The notes beneath the pieces were generated by a model that did not search any database, had not been told where the DNA came from, and saw only the letters and a program-made list of their open reading frames with translations. Both the position numbers and the translations under genes were made by a program. Shown here piece by piece: positions 34,253 through 43,527 of a stretch of DNA of 64,000 nt. This DNA comes from Candidatus Moranbacteria bacterium UBA2282 (GTDB lineage Bacteria; Patescibacteriota; Minisyncoccia; Moranbacterales; UBA2206), in the NCBI GenBank assembly GCA_002345745.1, contig DDWQ01000003.1, forward strand, positions 1-64,000, written 5' to 3'. Position 1 is the stretch's first letter, and every line of letters starts with the position of its first letter.

Positions 34253-35407
34253 CTAGCTTTTAATCGGCATCACAATATAAGTATAATCTTCCACAATTTC
34301 ACCACTTTTCTCATTTATTTCCTTAATAGCTACCGGTGAAGATTCACTATTCATCAAAATAGCCACTTTTGAAGTGGTAATAGTATTTATTCCATCTAGT
34401 AGGTATTTTGAATTAAAAACTATTTCCTGAGATGCTCCTACAATATCCACAACGACTTCAGAAGAGTTTTCACCTGACTCTACACTCCTTGCCTCAATGA
34501 GGGTTTTTTTATTGTCTGCGTCGATTTTAAGCACAATTTCATTAGTTTTACCATTTGCAAAAATACTTGATATTTTAATTGCACCTTGAATTATATTTTT
34601 TTCACCAACTATATTTGTTTTAAATTCTGTTGGCATAATGTGCTTATACTCGGGATATTTTCCGTTAATTAAGCGAGAAACTATCTGTACGCCATCTAAT
34701 TCAAAAAATATTTGACCATCTTCAATTGCAATTTTCACTTCCTGATCAATATCCCCTGCTATTATTCTCGCTAATTCCACAAAAGTGTTTGCTGGAATAA
34801 TTAGCGTGTCTTTTTTGTTTATAAAAGCAACATATTCACTATTAATATTTTTATCCTCTAATTTTAATTTATCTTCTACTAGGCGAAAACTATCTGTTGA
34901 AGCAAATATAATTTCGTTTTCCTTTAAAATTAAATTTATTCCTGTTAATTCTTGACGAGTTTCATTAAAAGCTACACAAGTTATAACTTTCGCAATTATA
35001 TTTTTTAATTTTAAGCTTGATATAGTTAAAATAAATTCTGTGCTTTTTTTAGGTAATAATGGGAAATCATCTGCAGGTAACCCTTTTATTATAGCTTTAG
35101 CTAAACCACTTTGAATTTTAAGATTTTGATCAACTACCTCTAGACTAATATTCTCGCCTTGTGGAAGATTATTCGTAAAATTACTAATTAGTTTTGCTGG
35201 TATTGTTATTTTCCCTTCTCTTTCTATTTTAGCTCCGATTTGAACAGAAACACCTATCTCAAGATTAGTTGCTGAAAGTTTTAAACGACCTTTTTCTGTT
35301 TCAAATAAAATATTATTTAAAATAGGTAGGGTATTTTGTTTAGAAACCATTCTTTCAGAATTAAAGATAGCTTTTTTAAAATTTTCCTGAGTACAAATTA
35401 ATTTCAT
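34253..35407 (-). CDS. dnaN: DNA polymerase III sliding clamp (beta subunit)
   Basis: Three-domain beta clamp of 384 aa. The N-terminus MKLICTQENFKKAIFNSERM, middle motif FPLLPKKSTEF and C-terminal IVDIVGASQEIVFNSKYLLDGI, ending YTIVMPIKS-like (YIVMPIKS), are characteristic. It lies downstream of dnaA on the same strand, the classical dnaA-dnaN order, with a 274-nt AT-rich gap carrying DnaA boxes. Confidence 0.97.
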   Translation of the reverse strand: MKLICTQENFKKAIFNSERMVSKQNTLPILNNILFETEKGRLKLSATNLEIGVSVQIGAKIEREGKITIPAKLISNFTNNLPQGENISLEVVDQNLKIQSGLAKAIIKGLPADDFPLLPKKSTEFILTISSLKLKNIIAKVITCVAFNETRQELTGINLILKENEIIFASTDSFRLVEDKLKLEDKNINSEYVAFINKKDTLIIPANTFVELARIIAGDIDQEVKIAIEDGQIFFELDGVQIVSRLINGKYPEYKHIMPTEFKTNIVGEKNIIQGAIKISSIFANGKTNEIVLKIDADNKKTLIEARSVESGENSSEVVVDIVGASQEIVFNSKYLLDGINTITTSKVAILMNSESSPVAIKEINEKSGEIVEDYTYIVMPIKS

Positions 35408-35476
35408 AGTAGTTTATGTAAATAGATTATTTAAATATATATTAAGTTATTGTTTATTATATAGTAATTAAAATTC

Positions 35477-35676
35477 TGTGGATATCTTCTTTTTTTGGCT
35501 GTATGTAAATAAATTATATGTGGATAATTATGTGTTTAATATATAATCTCAAGCTTGGTTTTAGGTGGAACAATGTATAAAATATTATTATTTGTTTTAT
35601 AAAACACAGGTTATTGGAAAATAAATACAGGGTTGTTAGGTATGTTGTTCCTGTCTCAAATAACAACTTATACACA
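35477..35676. other. Candidate replication origin: DnaA-box cluster in the dnaA-dnaN gap
   Basis: The very AT-rich gap 35408-35681 holds TGTGGATAA (35519-35527, a perfect TTATCCACA box on the minus strand), TGTGGATAT (35477-35485) and TTATACACA (35668-35676). Another TTATACACA box sits upstream of dnaA (37132-37140, minus strand). With dnaA, dnaN and rpmH next to it, this is a likely oriC. Which side of dnaA unwinds cannot be decided here. Confidence 0.6.
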
Positions 35677-35681
35677 GATTA

Positions 35682-37055
35682 TTAGATAATCGCATACAAG
35701 CGTTCCTTGAGAGTATTTATTTCAGAAATTAATTTTTCATTATATTCTAATTCTTTAGATATTTTGTCATAAGCATGAATTGCGGTAGTATGATCGCGTC
35801 CGCCTAATTTCTCACCTATGCCGGGGTATGAATATTGTAGTTCGCTCCGCATAAGATACATTGCAATTTGTCTTGGTTTGGCAATTTCTTTTTTTCTATT
35901 TTTTATTATTAAATCATTTGGCTCAATATCATAAAAGGAAGAAACAGTATCTATAATATGTTTATGGGTGATATTTTTCTTTTTTCCACTAGCAATAAGC
36001 TCGGAAAGTAGGGATTTTACGTAAGGCAAGTCTAATTCCTTATTACTAAGCTGTGCTGAAACAAAAACACGATTAAGTGCCCCTTCAAGCTCGCGGATAT
36101 TATGGGTAATGTTTTGAGCAATAAAGCTTAATGCCTCGATTGAAATAGAAATATTTTCATCAGACACTTTTTTATTTAAGATAGCCATTCTTGTTTCAAG
36201 ATCAGCCTTAGAAACATCAGCAATCATACCTCCTTCAAATCTAGATCGCAAACGTTCCTCAAGTGTGGGAATAGCTTTAGGTGCGCGATCACTGCTAAGT
36301 ACAATTTGTTTGTTTAATTGATAGAGATAATTAAATATATGAAAAAATTCTTCTTGCGTTTTTTCTTTGCCAGAGAGAAATTGTACATCATCAATAATTA
36401 AAAGATCTATTTTTTGGTAATGTTCTTTAAATTCATTTATTTTTTGCGTGCGGATTGAGTCAATAAGTTCATTAGTAAAACGCTCAGAAGTAATATATTT
36501 TACTTTCTTATAGGGATTATGTTTAAGAATTTCATTGCCAATAGATTGTAATAAATGAGTCTTTCCTAAACCAACACCACCATAAATAAAAAGCGGATTA
36601 TATATTCTTCCAAGACTTTGTGAGACTGCATAACAAGCAGCACGCGCCAATTCATTACTGCCACCAACAATAAAATTTTCAAAAGTATATTTTAGATTAA
36701 GGTTATTCTCTTGGCTTATATCATGGTTTTTTTCGGAAAAAGAGATCGGTGAACTTATTTTTTTAGGAGGGCGTATCGCATCTATATTATTTTTCTTTAT
36801 GTTGCTATGACTAGTTTCTATAGCACAAGAAACCTCCTTAATATCGCTTTGAATATTTTTTAATGCACGCAAAATATAGACATTATATTTATTTTCAAGC
36901 CATTCTTTAGCAAAGCCATTAGGAACGCTAATGATAACACAGCCATTAGCACTGGAAAGGATAGAAGTATTTTTAAACCATGTAATAAAATTAGCTTTCG
37001 AAATTGAAAGTTCTATTTCCCCTAAAGCGGCTTGCCAGAGCTCTTCGTTGGTCAT
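35682..37055 (-). CDS. dnaA: Chromosomal replication initiator DnaA
   Basis: AAA+ initiator of 457 aa. The N-terminal domain (ELWQAALGEIELSISKANFITW) is followed by the AAA+ domain with Walker A YGGVGLGKTHLLQSIG, Walker B DLLIIDDVQFLSGKE and the sensor region EERLRSRFEGGMIADV. Domain IV has the DNA-binding signature GGRDHTTAIHAYDKI. The dnaA promoter lies upstream with a DnaA box, suggesting autoregulation. Confidence 0.98.
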   Translation of the reverse strand: MTNEELWQAALGEIELSISKANFITWFKNTSILSSANGCVIISVPNGFAKEWLENKYNVYILRALKNIQSDIKEVSCAIETSHSNIKKNNIDAIRPPKKISSPISFSEKNHDISQENNLNLKYTFENFIVGGSNELARAACYAVSQSLGRIYNPLFIYGGVGLGKTHLLQSIGNEILKHNPYKKVKYITSERFTNELIDSIRTQKINEFKEHYQKIDLLIIDDVQFLSGKEKTQEEFFHIFNYLYQLNKQIVLSSDRAPKAIPTLEERLRSRFEGGMIADVSKADLETRMAILNKKVSDENISISIEALSFIAQNITHNIRELEGALNRVFVSAQLSNKELDLPYVKSLLSELIASGKKKNITHKHIIDTVSSFYDIEPNDLIIKNRKKEIAKPRQIAMYLMRSELQYSYPGIGEKLGGRDHTTAIHAYDKISKELEYNEKLISEINTLKERLYAII

Positions 37056-37095
37056 AAAAAGTGAAATTTAAAAATAAGACCCCTCTGTAGATTAG

Positions 37096-37140
37096 ATTAT
37101 ATCACGCCGAAAAACAGATGTCTAAGTTAAATGTGTATAA
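37096..37140 (-). promoter_or_regulatory. dnaA promoter with upstream DnaA box
   Basis: Minus strand: TTAGAC (37120-37125), 18-nt spacer, perfect TATAAT (37096-37101). TTATACACA lies at 37132-37140 just upstream of the -35. Confidence 0.7.
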
Positions 37141-37263
37141 AGGTGTTAATAAACTGTGTTTAATTTAAAGAATGAGTACTAATTAAGGTATATTACGAAT
37201 TTATAAATAATGCAAGTCTTTATTTAAGGGAGCATTAAAATATCTTTGATGACAAGCCTTTCA

Positions 37264-37292
37264 TTGACTTTAGTATAAATAATTGATAAACT
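37264..37292 (+). promoter_or_regulatory. Promoter of the rpmH operon
   Basis: TTGACT (37264-37269), 17-nt spacer, TAAACT (37287-37292), 38 nt before the rpmH start. Confidence 0.6.
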
Positions 37293-37329
37293 TTTTAATA
37301 GAGACATAATTTATAAAGCACTTAATGTT

Positions 37330-37467
37330 ATGAGTCAAACATATCAACCATCAAGCAAGAGAAGAAACAATAGAAACGGATTTCGTAAAAGAAACGAAAC
37401 AGCGACGGGACAAGCAATCCTAAAAAGACGCAGAACTAAAGGAAGAAAACGACTTACAACAGCTTAA
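37330..37467 (+). CDS. rpmH: 50S ribosomal protein L34
   Basis: A 45-aa basic protein starting MSQTYQPSKRR-like (MSQTYQPSS, then KRRNNRNGFRKR) and ending KGRKRLTTA. This is the L34 pattern with the usual HGFR motif reading NGFR. It opens the conserved rpmH-rnpA-yidC-jag operon beside dnaA. The size and place in the operon leave little doubt. Confidence 0.93.
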   Translation: MSQTYQPSSKRRNNRNGFRKRNETATGQAILKRRRTKGRKRLTTA

Positions 37468-37486
37468 TTAATTTTAACTTTCAACA

Positions 37487-37840
37487 ATGCTTCCTTTTAA
37501 AAATAGGCTAGTAAAGCGGAAAGAACACGAACAAGTTCAAAAACTTGGTAATTTTACTTCTTCAAAAAATATAGCTATAAAGGCTATGAAGAATAATTCA
37601 CAGGAAACGCGGATTGGTGTTATTGTTGGTCTTAAATATTCCAAGAAAGCCGTTGAAAGAAATCAAGTAAAAAGAGCATTGCGTGATATTGTTCAACCAG
37701 AATTGAAAAACATCGTAAGAGGCTATGATATTGTGATTATGGCGAGAAAAAAAGAAGAAGAGAAAACGCGAAGCATTAATTTTAAAAAAAATATTCTAGA
37801 AGCACTAGAAAAAGGCCAGTTATTGATAAATAAAAAATAA
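37487..37840 (+). CDS. rnpA: Ribonuclease P protein component
   Basis: Protein subunit of RNase P, which matures tRNA 5' ends. A 117-aa basic protein with LPFKNRLVKRKEHEQVQKLG at the start and the RNA-binding signature KAVERNQVKRALRDIV (usually RNRxKR). It lies 19 nt after rpmH and 13 nt before yidC. The RNase P RNA was not found in this window. Confidence 0.95.
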   Translation: MLPFKNRLVKRKEHEQVQKLGNFTSSKNIAIKAMKNNSQETRIGVIVGLKYSKKAVERNQVKRALRDIVQPELKNIVRGYDIVIMARKKEEEKTRSINFKKNILEALEKGQLLINKK

Positions 37841-37853
37841 ATAAAATAAACTA

Positions 37854-38615
37854 ATGGGAACACTGTTTCATATTACTATCTACCAACCAATATATAATTT
37901 GTTAGTTTTCGTTTACAATATTGTTCCTGATTTTGGCATAGCTATCATCATAATAACGATTTTTATAAAATTTTTATTAATACCCTTAAGTCGCAAGCAG
38001 ATTGAATCCCAAAAGAAAATGCAGGAACTGCAGCCGAAAATCAAGGAATTGCAGGCTAAATATAAAAATGACAAAGAAAAACAAAGTCGTGCAATGGTGG
38101 AATTGTATAAAGAGAGTAAATCCAATCCATTTTCCGGTTGTTTGCCGATGATTATTCAATTAATTTTTTTAATTGCCATCTATCGCGTGTTATTTAATAT
38201 TTCCGAGGCTGGTTTAATAATTAACCCAATAGATTTATACAGCTTTATTCCAAATCCAGGTCAAATTAACAAGATGTTTCTAGGAATGGTGGATCTTTCA
38301 TCTGCTTTGAATTTTTCCAGTCTAGCTCTAAGTAGTCTGCCACACATTATATTAGTGCTCTTAGCTGCTGGATCACAGTTTATTCAAACAAAAATGTTAA
38401 TGGCGAAGCAAATAAATAATACAAACAAAAAAAATGAAGATGATTTTGCTCAAATAATGTCGAAACAAATGTTATTTTTAGGTCCAATTCTGACATTGTT
38501 TATCGGAATTAAATTTCCAGCCGGACTTGCTCTATATTGGCTTATTTCAACTGTATTTATGATTGTGCAACAAAAACAGATGGAAAAAGGGGAAACATTG
38601 GAAATTACAAAATAA
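37854..38615 (+). CDS. yidC: Membrane protein insertase YidC (short form)
   Basis: Inserts membrane proteins with or without Sec. The 253-aa protein consists of the core domain only, without the large periplasmic domain of proteobacteria. The conserved hydrophobic core begins FGIAIIIITIFIKFLLIPLS, followed by the coiled-coil hairpin (KKMQELQPKIKELQAKYKND) and NPFSGCLPMIIQLIFLIAIY. It probably also serves the abundant membrane proteins downstream. Confidence 0.96.
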   Translation: MGTLFHITIYQPIYNLLVFVYNIVPDFGIAIIIITIFIKFLLIPLSRKQIESQKKMQELQPKIKELQAKYKNDKEKQSRAMVELYKESKSNPFSGCLPMIIQLIFLIAIYRVLFNISEAGLIINPIDLYSFIPNPGQINKMFLGMVDLSSALNFSSLALSSLPHIILVLLAAGSQFIQTKMLMAKQINNTNKKNEDDFAQIMSKQMLFLGPILTLFIGIKFPAGLALYWLISTVFMIVQQKQMEKGETLEITK

Positions 38616-38640
38616 AGATTATCAACTAAGGTTTAAATAT

Positions 38641-39135
38641 ATGGAACAGAAACAAGAAGACCTAGAGGAAATAGTAAAAGAAACTGTAAGCGAGTTGTTG
38701 GAAAAGCTTGGTTTTAAATGTGAAATTGAGGTTACGAGAGAAATTGAAGAAGAATCTAATGAAGCGAGAGAAGTTGTTGTGTGTAACATTAAAACAGAAG
38801 AATCAAATTTTCTAATCGGACAATATGGTGTTAATCTTCAATCATTGCAACACATCGCTAGAATGTTAGTGCGTAAAAAAACTGAAGATAGAGCCAATTT
38901 TATTTTAGATGTGAATTTTTATCGCAAAGAAAAAAATTCGTCCATAGTTTCCTTAGCTAAAAATATTGCACAGCAAGTAGTAACTGAAAAAAGAGCGATT
39001 ATTCTTCGCCCAATGTCACCGTATGAGCGTAGATTGGTGCATATGGAACTTTCAAAAAATACAGACGTTATTACTGAAAGTATTGGTGAAGGTGAAGATC
39101 GTAAAGTTATAGTTAAGCCGGTAGAGGCAAATTAA
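38641..39135 (+). CDS. jag: RNA-binding protein Jag/KhpB
   Basis: KH and R3H domain RNA-binding protein of 164 aa. The start is ATG 38641 (MEQKQEDLEEIVKETVSELL); the longer frame overlaps yidC. The KH domain has FLIGQYGVNLQSLQHIARML, and the R3H domain has ILRPMSPYERRLVHMELSKN. It completes the rpmH-rnpA-yidC-jag operon. The Jag-N domain of Firmicutes is missing, as is common in short versions. Confidence 0.95.
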   Translation: MEQKQEDLEEIVKETVSELLEKLGFKCEIEVTREIEEESNEAREVVVCNIKTEESNFLIGQYGVNLQSLQHIARMLVRKKTEDRANFILDVNFYRKEKNSSIVSLAKNIAQQVVTEKRAIILRPMSPYERRLVHMELSKNTDVITESIGEGEDRKVIVKPVEAN

Positions 39136-39148
39136 AAATTCCAAGCAT

Positions 39149-40573
39149 ATGGTTATTGCTAGAAAAATAGCCTATAATGTCGTTATAAGTAGTATTTCTA
39201 AAGTACTTTCGACAATCCTTGCCTTGGTTGCTATTGGTTTTATTACACGATATCTAGGCAAAGAAGGCTTTGGAAATTATGCCACTGTGTTGGCATTTTT
39301 GTCTTTTTTTGCAGCCATTTCTGATCTTGGATTATATTCTATTGTTACCCGAGAAATATCTCGCGCGGGAGCTGATGAAGAAAAGATACTCGGTAATATT
39401 TTTTCTATTCGATTGCTGGCAAGCTTAGCTATATTTTTATTTTCGCCGATTGTGATTTTCTTTTTTTCTTATCCAAAAGAAGTCAATGAAGGCATAATTA
39501 TTGTAGCAGCTTCTTTGCTTTTTTCTTCTGGCTACCAAATTTTAAACGGTGTTTTTCAAAAGAATTTAGCTATGGATCGGGTAGCCATTGCGGAATTGGT
39601 TGGAAAAATTATTCAAGTTGCTATTGTAATTTTAGTTATTAATGCTAAATTAAGCTTTGCTTGGATAATTTCAGCATTACTGTTTAATATGATAACAAGT
39701 TTTAGTATTGTATTCTTTTTGGCTAAAAAATATGTGCGTATTCATTTGCGTTTTGATTTTGATTATTGGAAGATTTTTTTGAAAGAATCAATGCCAATGG
39801 GCATTGCCACGATTATAACTTTTACCTATTTCAAAATGGACACAATTCTTCTTTCTGTGATGAAAAGCAGTTCTGACGTTGGAATTTATAACGTGGCGTA
39901 TAAAGTATTGGAAAATATTACCTTTTTCCCAGCTATGATTGCTGGCTTAGTTATGCCTATTATGGCACATACCATCTTTACCAACCGGAATCGTTTTGAA
40001 GATATTTCCAATAAAACATTCAAGGTTTTTATTGTGCTAGTTGTGCCACTAATTGTAGAAACTTTGTTTTTAGCAGATGATGTTATAAGATTAATTGGCG
40101 GGGCGGGTTTTGTTGAATCTGGTCAGGTTTTACGAATTTTAGTTTTTGCGCTAGCTTTCATTTTCTTTGGACAGTTTTTTAACACATTGTTAATTGTGGG
40201 AAATATGCAGAAGCGATTAATGTGGACGCTAAGCATTGCAGCTGTGACTAATATTGTATTAAATTTAATCTTCATTCCACAATTTTCTTATATAGCCGCG
40301 GCTTACACGTCATTAATTACAGAGTTTGCTGTAGTTTTACTTACTGCATATATGACTATAACAAAATTAAAATATACACCAAAAATAGAAAAATTACCTA
40401 TGATTATTTTGGCAGGTATTCTGATGGCTGTGTTTTTGTACATATTTAATGGGTTTAACTTTTTTATGCTAGTTGTCTTAAGCTCAGCTTTGTATTTCGC
40501 ACTTCTTTGGATTTTTAATGCCATTGAAACTGCTGAAATAACAAGCTTAATTAGCAAGAAAGAAGAACAATAG
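39149..40573 (+). CDS. Wzx-like polysaccharide flippase
   Basis: Polytopic membrane protein of 474 aa with about 12-14 helices, of the oligosaccharide flippase/MATE-like group. It starts RKIAYNVVISSISKVLSTIL and has the family blocks ITRYLGKEGFGNYATVLAFL and YFKMDTILLSVMKSSSDVG (part). It probably moves a lipid-linked glycan across the membrane. It heads the surface-polysaccharide cluster, 13 nt after jag. Confidence 0.93.
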   Translation: MVIARKIAYNVVISSISKVLSTILALVAIGFITRYLGKEGFGNYATVLAFLSFFAAISDLGLYSIVTREISRAGADEEKILGNIFSIRLLASLAIFLFSPIVIFFFSYPKEVNEGIIIVAASLLFSSGYQILNGVFQKNLAMDRVAIAELVGKIIQVAIVILVINAKLSFAWIISALLFNMITSFSIVFFLAKKYVRIHLRFDFDYWKIFLKESMPMGIATIITFTYFKMDTILLSVMKSSSDVGIYNVAYKVLENITFFPAMIAGLVMPIMAHTIFTNRNRFEDISNKTFKVFIVLVVPLIVETLFLADDVIRLIGGAGFVESGQVLRILVFALAFIFFGQFFNTLLIVGNMQKRLMWTLSIAAVTNIVLNLIFIPQFSYIAAAYTSLITEFAVVLLTAYMTITKLKYTPKIEKLPMIILAGILMAVFLYIFNGFNFFMLVVLSSALYFALLWIFNAIETAEITSLISKKEEQ

Positions 40574-40592
40574 TAATAATAATCTAAGTAAT

Positions 40593-41453
40593 ATGCAAAT
40601 ATTTCCAAAAGTTTTTATTATAATTTTGAATTATAATGGCAAAGCTGTTATTAAAAACTGCTTAAAAAGTGTTTTTAAGATGACTTATCCAAATTTTGAA
40701 GTTGTTTTGGTTGATAATAACTCGACTGATGGGTCTTTGGAGCTAGCTAAGGCTAATTTTTCTAAGATAAATTTCATAAAAAATGAAGAAAATCTTGGAT
40801 TTGGTACTGGAAATAATATTGGAATTCGTTTTGCTTTGGAGCGAATGGCCGAATTTGTTTTAGTATTAAACAATGACACTGAAGTAGATAAGGATTTTTT
40901 AACCAAGCTTATTGAGGTGGCACAAATAGATGAAAAAATAGGACTTCTTAGTCCAGTCATTTTTAACGGACACACTAAACAAACTTGGTTCTCCGGTGGA
41001 AAGATTAATTGGCTAAAAATGCGAACAGAGCATATTAAATCTATTAAAACAGAAGATTATTATCCGTCTAGTTTCATAACTGGTTGCAGTATGTTGGTTC
41101 GTGCAACTGTTTTCAAAGAAATTGGCTTGTTTGATGAAGACTTTTTTCTCTATTGGGAGGATGCGGACTTCAGTCACAGAGCCAATAAAGCTGGCTTTAA
41201 GAATATGATTGTTACGGGTAGTTGGGTATATCACTTTGAACAAAGTGAAAAATACCAAGCTAACAAAGTTTATTGGCTGGTTGTTTCGGGACTTATATTT
41301 TTTAAAAAAAATACTCCTTTTTGGTTACGACCTTGGATTAAGATATATATAATAGGCAGAAAAACAAAAAACTGGTGGGATAATAGATTTAGAAAAAATG
41401 AAATTACAGGAATGGTAAAAAGGGCCTATATTGATTTTAAGCGTGCTTATTAA
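40593..41453 (+). CDS. Glycosyltransferase family 2
   Basis: Inverting GT-A glycosyltransferase, rhamnosyltransferase-like. It has the start FIIILNYNGKAVIKNCLKSV, the nucleotide-binding VVLVDNNSTDGS, NLGFGTGNNIGIRFA, the DxD-like LNNDTEVD, FITGCSMLVRATVF and FLYWEDADFSHR (ED base region). It is complete at 286 aa, with no membrane segment, so probably cytosolic. Its acceptor is unknown. Confidence 0.94.
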   Translation: MQIFPKVFIIILNYNGKAVIKNCLKSVFKMTYPNFEVVLVDNNSTDGSLELAKANFSKINFIKNEENLGFGTGNNIGIRFALERMAEFVLVLNNDTEVDKDFLTKLIEVAQIDEKIGLLSPVIFNGHTKQTWFSGGKINWLKMRTEHIKSIKTEDYYPSSFITGCSMLVRATVFKEIGLFDEDFFLYWEDADFSHRANKAGFKNMIVTGSWVYHFEQSEKYQANKVYWLVVSGLIFFKKNTPFWLRPWIKIYIIGRKTKNWWDNRFRKNEITGMVKRAYIDFKRAY

Positions 41454-42239
41454 ATGCAAAATTCTAACAAACTCTCGGTTATAATTGTAAATTATGCGAG
41501 CAAGCACTATCTTATTGCTTGCATTGCTTCTATTTACGATAAAATCGGTTGTGACAATCTGGAAATTATAGTAGTTAACAATGATTGTCGAGAAGATTTG
41601 GGTTTTCTTAGCCAATATCAAAACTTAACTGTTGTTAATTTGGCAAATAATGTTGGCTTTGGAACGGCTAATAATATCGGAGTAAAAAAAGCAACTGGAA
41701 AATATATTCTATTTCTTAATCCAGACACAATTATTGACACTGCCAACATAAAAGCAGTGTTTGAAGAAATGGAACAAGATTGCCAACTTGGAATGGTAGG
41801 CGCTAAAGTATTAGATATAAATAAAAACATTCAAAAATGGAGCTTTGGACAGGAAGAGGTCAATTTAAGAAGCTTAATAATGGCAAATCTGCCTATTTTT
41901 AAAAATAAGCAACCAATATTTGACAACAAGAAAGAGCTCGCTTGGGTTAGTGGCGTAGCATTTATTATGTCAAAACAACTCTTTTTGCAAATAGACGGTT
42001 TTGATGAAAAAATCTTTTTGTATTATGAAGATGTTGATTTGTGCAAGCGAGTTAAAAAGCAAGGCAAAAAAATTAAGGTTTCTTCGGAAATAGTTATAAC
42101 GCATTTTGGTAGTGGAAGTCATAATGACAAAAATAAACAAAAAATGGACTATTTTTTGGCACAAGATTACTATTTTAAAAAACATTTTGGCTTGATTATA
42201 TATGTTATAGTTAAAATATTAAGGAAAATTTTTGCATAA
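41454..42239 (+). CDS. Glycosyltransferase family 2
   Basis: Second GT2 enzyme of the cluster, 261 aa, starting directly after the previous stop. It has LSVIIVNYASKHYLIACIAS, IIVVNNDCRED, NNVGFGTANNIGVKKATG, FLNPDT (DxD-equivalent NPDT), VSGVAFIMSKQLFLQIDGFD and FLYYEDVDLCKRV. The NPDT and YEDVD motifs are those of rhamnosyltransferase-type GT2 enzymes. It probably adds a sugar to the same glycan as its neighbour. Confidence 0.94.
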   Translation: MQNSNKLSVIIVNYASKHYLIACIASIYDKIGCDNLEIIVVNNDCREDLGFLSQYQNLTVVNLANNVGFGTANNIGVKKATGKYILFLNPDTIIDTANIKAVFEEMEQDCQLGMVGAKVLDINKNIQKWSFGQEEVNLRSLIMANLPIFKNKQPIFDNKKELAWVSGVAFIMSKQLFLQIDGFDEKIFLYYEDVDLCKRVKKQGKKIKVSSEIVITHFGSGSHNDKNKQKMDYFLAQDYYFKKHFGLIIYVIVKILRKIFA

Positions 42240-42258
42240 AAAAATAAATATACGCGTT

Positions 42259-43527
42259 ATGTTTGATGTTTTTATTCTAATAGTTTTATATTTGCCGTTT
42301 CAGTTAGCATTAAATCCGGCAACGGGTGTTGATTTGGCCTCTATTCGCGTTTTAATTATTTTGTTGTTTGCTTTTTGGTTAGCACAAGGATTAAAAAGAA
42401 AAAATATTCAAATAAAGAATAATTTGCAAACCTGGCTAATCATATCATTTTTATTTTTAAATACTTTTTCTATTCTTGTCGCTAAAAACAGCGATTGGTC
42501 TATACGAAAATTGCTGTTTCTTTTTTCCATTTTTCCTATTTTTTTTGTGGCGAGCCAGCTAATTTCAACCAAAAATAGGGCATTGCGAGTTGTTAATGTT
42601 CTTGTTGGGAGTGCAACAGTGATTGCAGGAATTGGCATATTGCAATTTTTATTACAATTTCTGCTCGGTCTGGACGCCGTATATGATATTTGGGCTAATT
42701 TTGTAATTAGTCCATTTTTAGGGACTAGTTTGAGTGAGGCAGTCCTAAAAAATCCAAGTTGGCTGGTGAATATTTCTGGTCAAACATATTTGCGGGCAAC
42801 GTCCCTTTTTCCAGACCCGCATATGCTGGCATTTTATTTAGGTCTTTCGTTGCCCCTTGCTGGGGGGTTGTGGTTTTCAGATAAAAGCCGAAAATGGCTA
42901 ATAATAAGCAGTTTCAATCTTATTTTAATAGCAGATCTCTTAACGTTTTCGCGAGGTGGTTATATGGGATTATTCGCCGGATTAATTTTTCTGGGATTAT
43001 TTTTTTCTAAAAATATTTTCCAAAAGTATAAAAAAATAGTTATACTTGTTTTTTGTCTCGGTGTAGCGTTTATAATTATTCCATCACCAATTTCACAGAG
43101 ATTTTTTTCTAGTTTTAATGTGAAAGAAGGCTCTAATCAAGGTCGAATGGTGATGTGGGAAAAAGCTGTAGCGGTAGCACTCGCACATCCGCTAATGGGT
43201 GTTGGTATTGGCAATTTCCCCCTAGAGGTCAAAGCAACAGCAACTTATCGCGAGCCTATTTATGCACATAACACATATTTAGATATTGCAGTTGAAACTG
43301 GTTTGGTTAATATGCTTGTTTGGGTGGGTATTTTAGCAACAACTATGTGTGGTTTTTGGAAAAAGACTAAAAAAGACAATTTTTTTCTTGCCACTCTAGT
43401 TAGTTTAGTTATTTTTTCCACCCATTCCCTAGTTGAAACAGCCATCTATTCTCCTGTTGTGTTAACACTTTTTCTGATTATAATAAGTTTATATAATTTA
43501 AAAACAGAAAATGAAGAAATTTCTTAA
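42259..43527 (+). CDS. O-antigen ligase/polymerase-like membrane protein
   Basis: Polytopic protein of about 10-12 helices with the Wzy_C/O-antigen ligase-type domain: SLFPDPHMLAFYLGLSL, the soluble loop with EGSNQGRMVMWEKAVAVA and HPLMGVGIGNFPLE, then HNTYLDIAVETGLVNMLVW. Start: ATG 42259 is chosen; TTG 42232 would overlap the previous gene. It probably polymerises or ligates the glycan. A second member of the family follows. Confidence 0.88.
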   Translation: MFDVFILIVLYLPFQLALNPATGVDLASIRVLIILLFAFWLAQGLKRKNIQIKNNLQTWLIISFLFLNTFSILVAKNSDWSIRKLLFLFSIFPIFFVASQLISTKNRALRVVNVLVGSATVIAGIGILQFLLQFLLGLDAVYDIWANFVISPFLGTSLSEAVLKNPSWLVNISGQTYLRATSLFPDPHMLAFYLGLSLPLAGGLWFSDKSRKWLIISSFNLILIADLLTFSRGGYMGLFAGLIFLGLFFSKNIFQKYKKIVILVFCLGVAFIIIPSPISQRFFSSFNVKEGSNQGRMVMWEKAVAVALAHPLMGVGIGNFPLEVKATATYREPIYAHNTYLDIAVETGLVNMLVWVGILATTMCGFWKKTKKDNFFLATLVSLVIFSTHSLVETAIYSPVVLTLFLIIISLYNLKTENEEIS

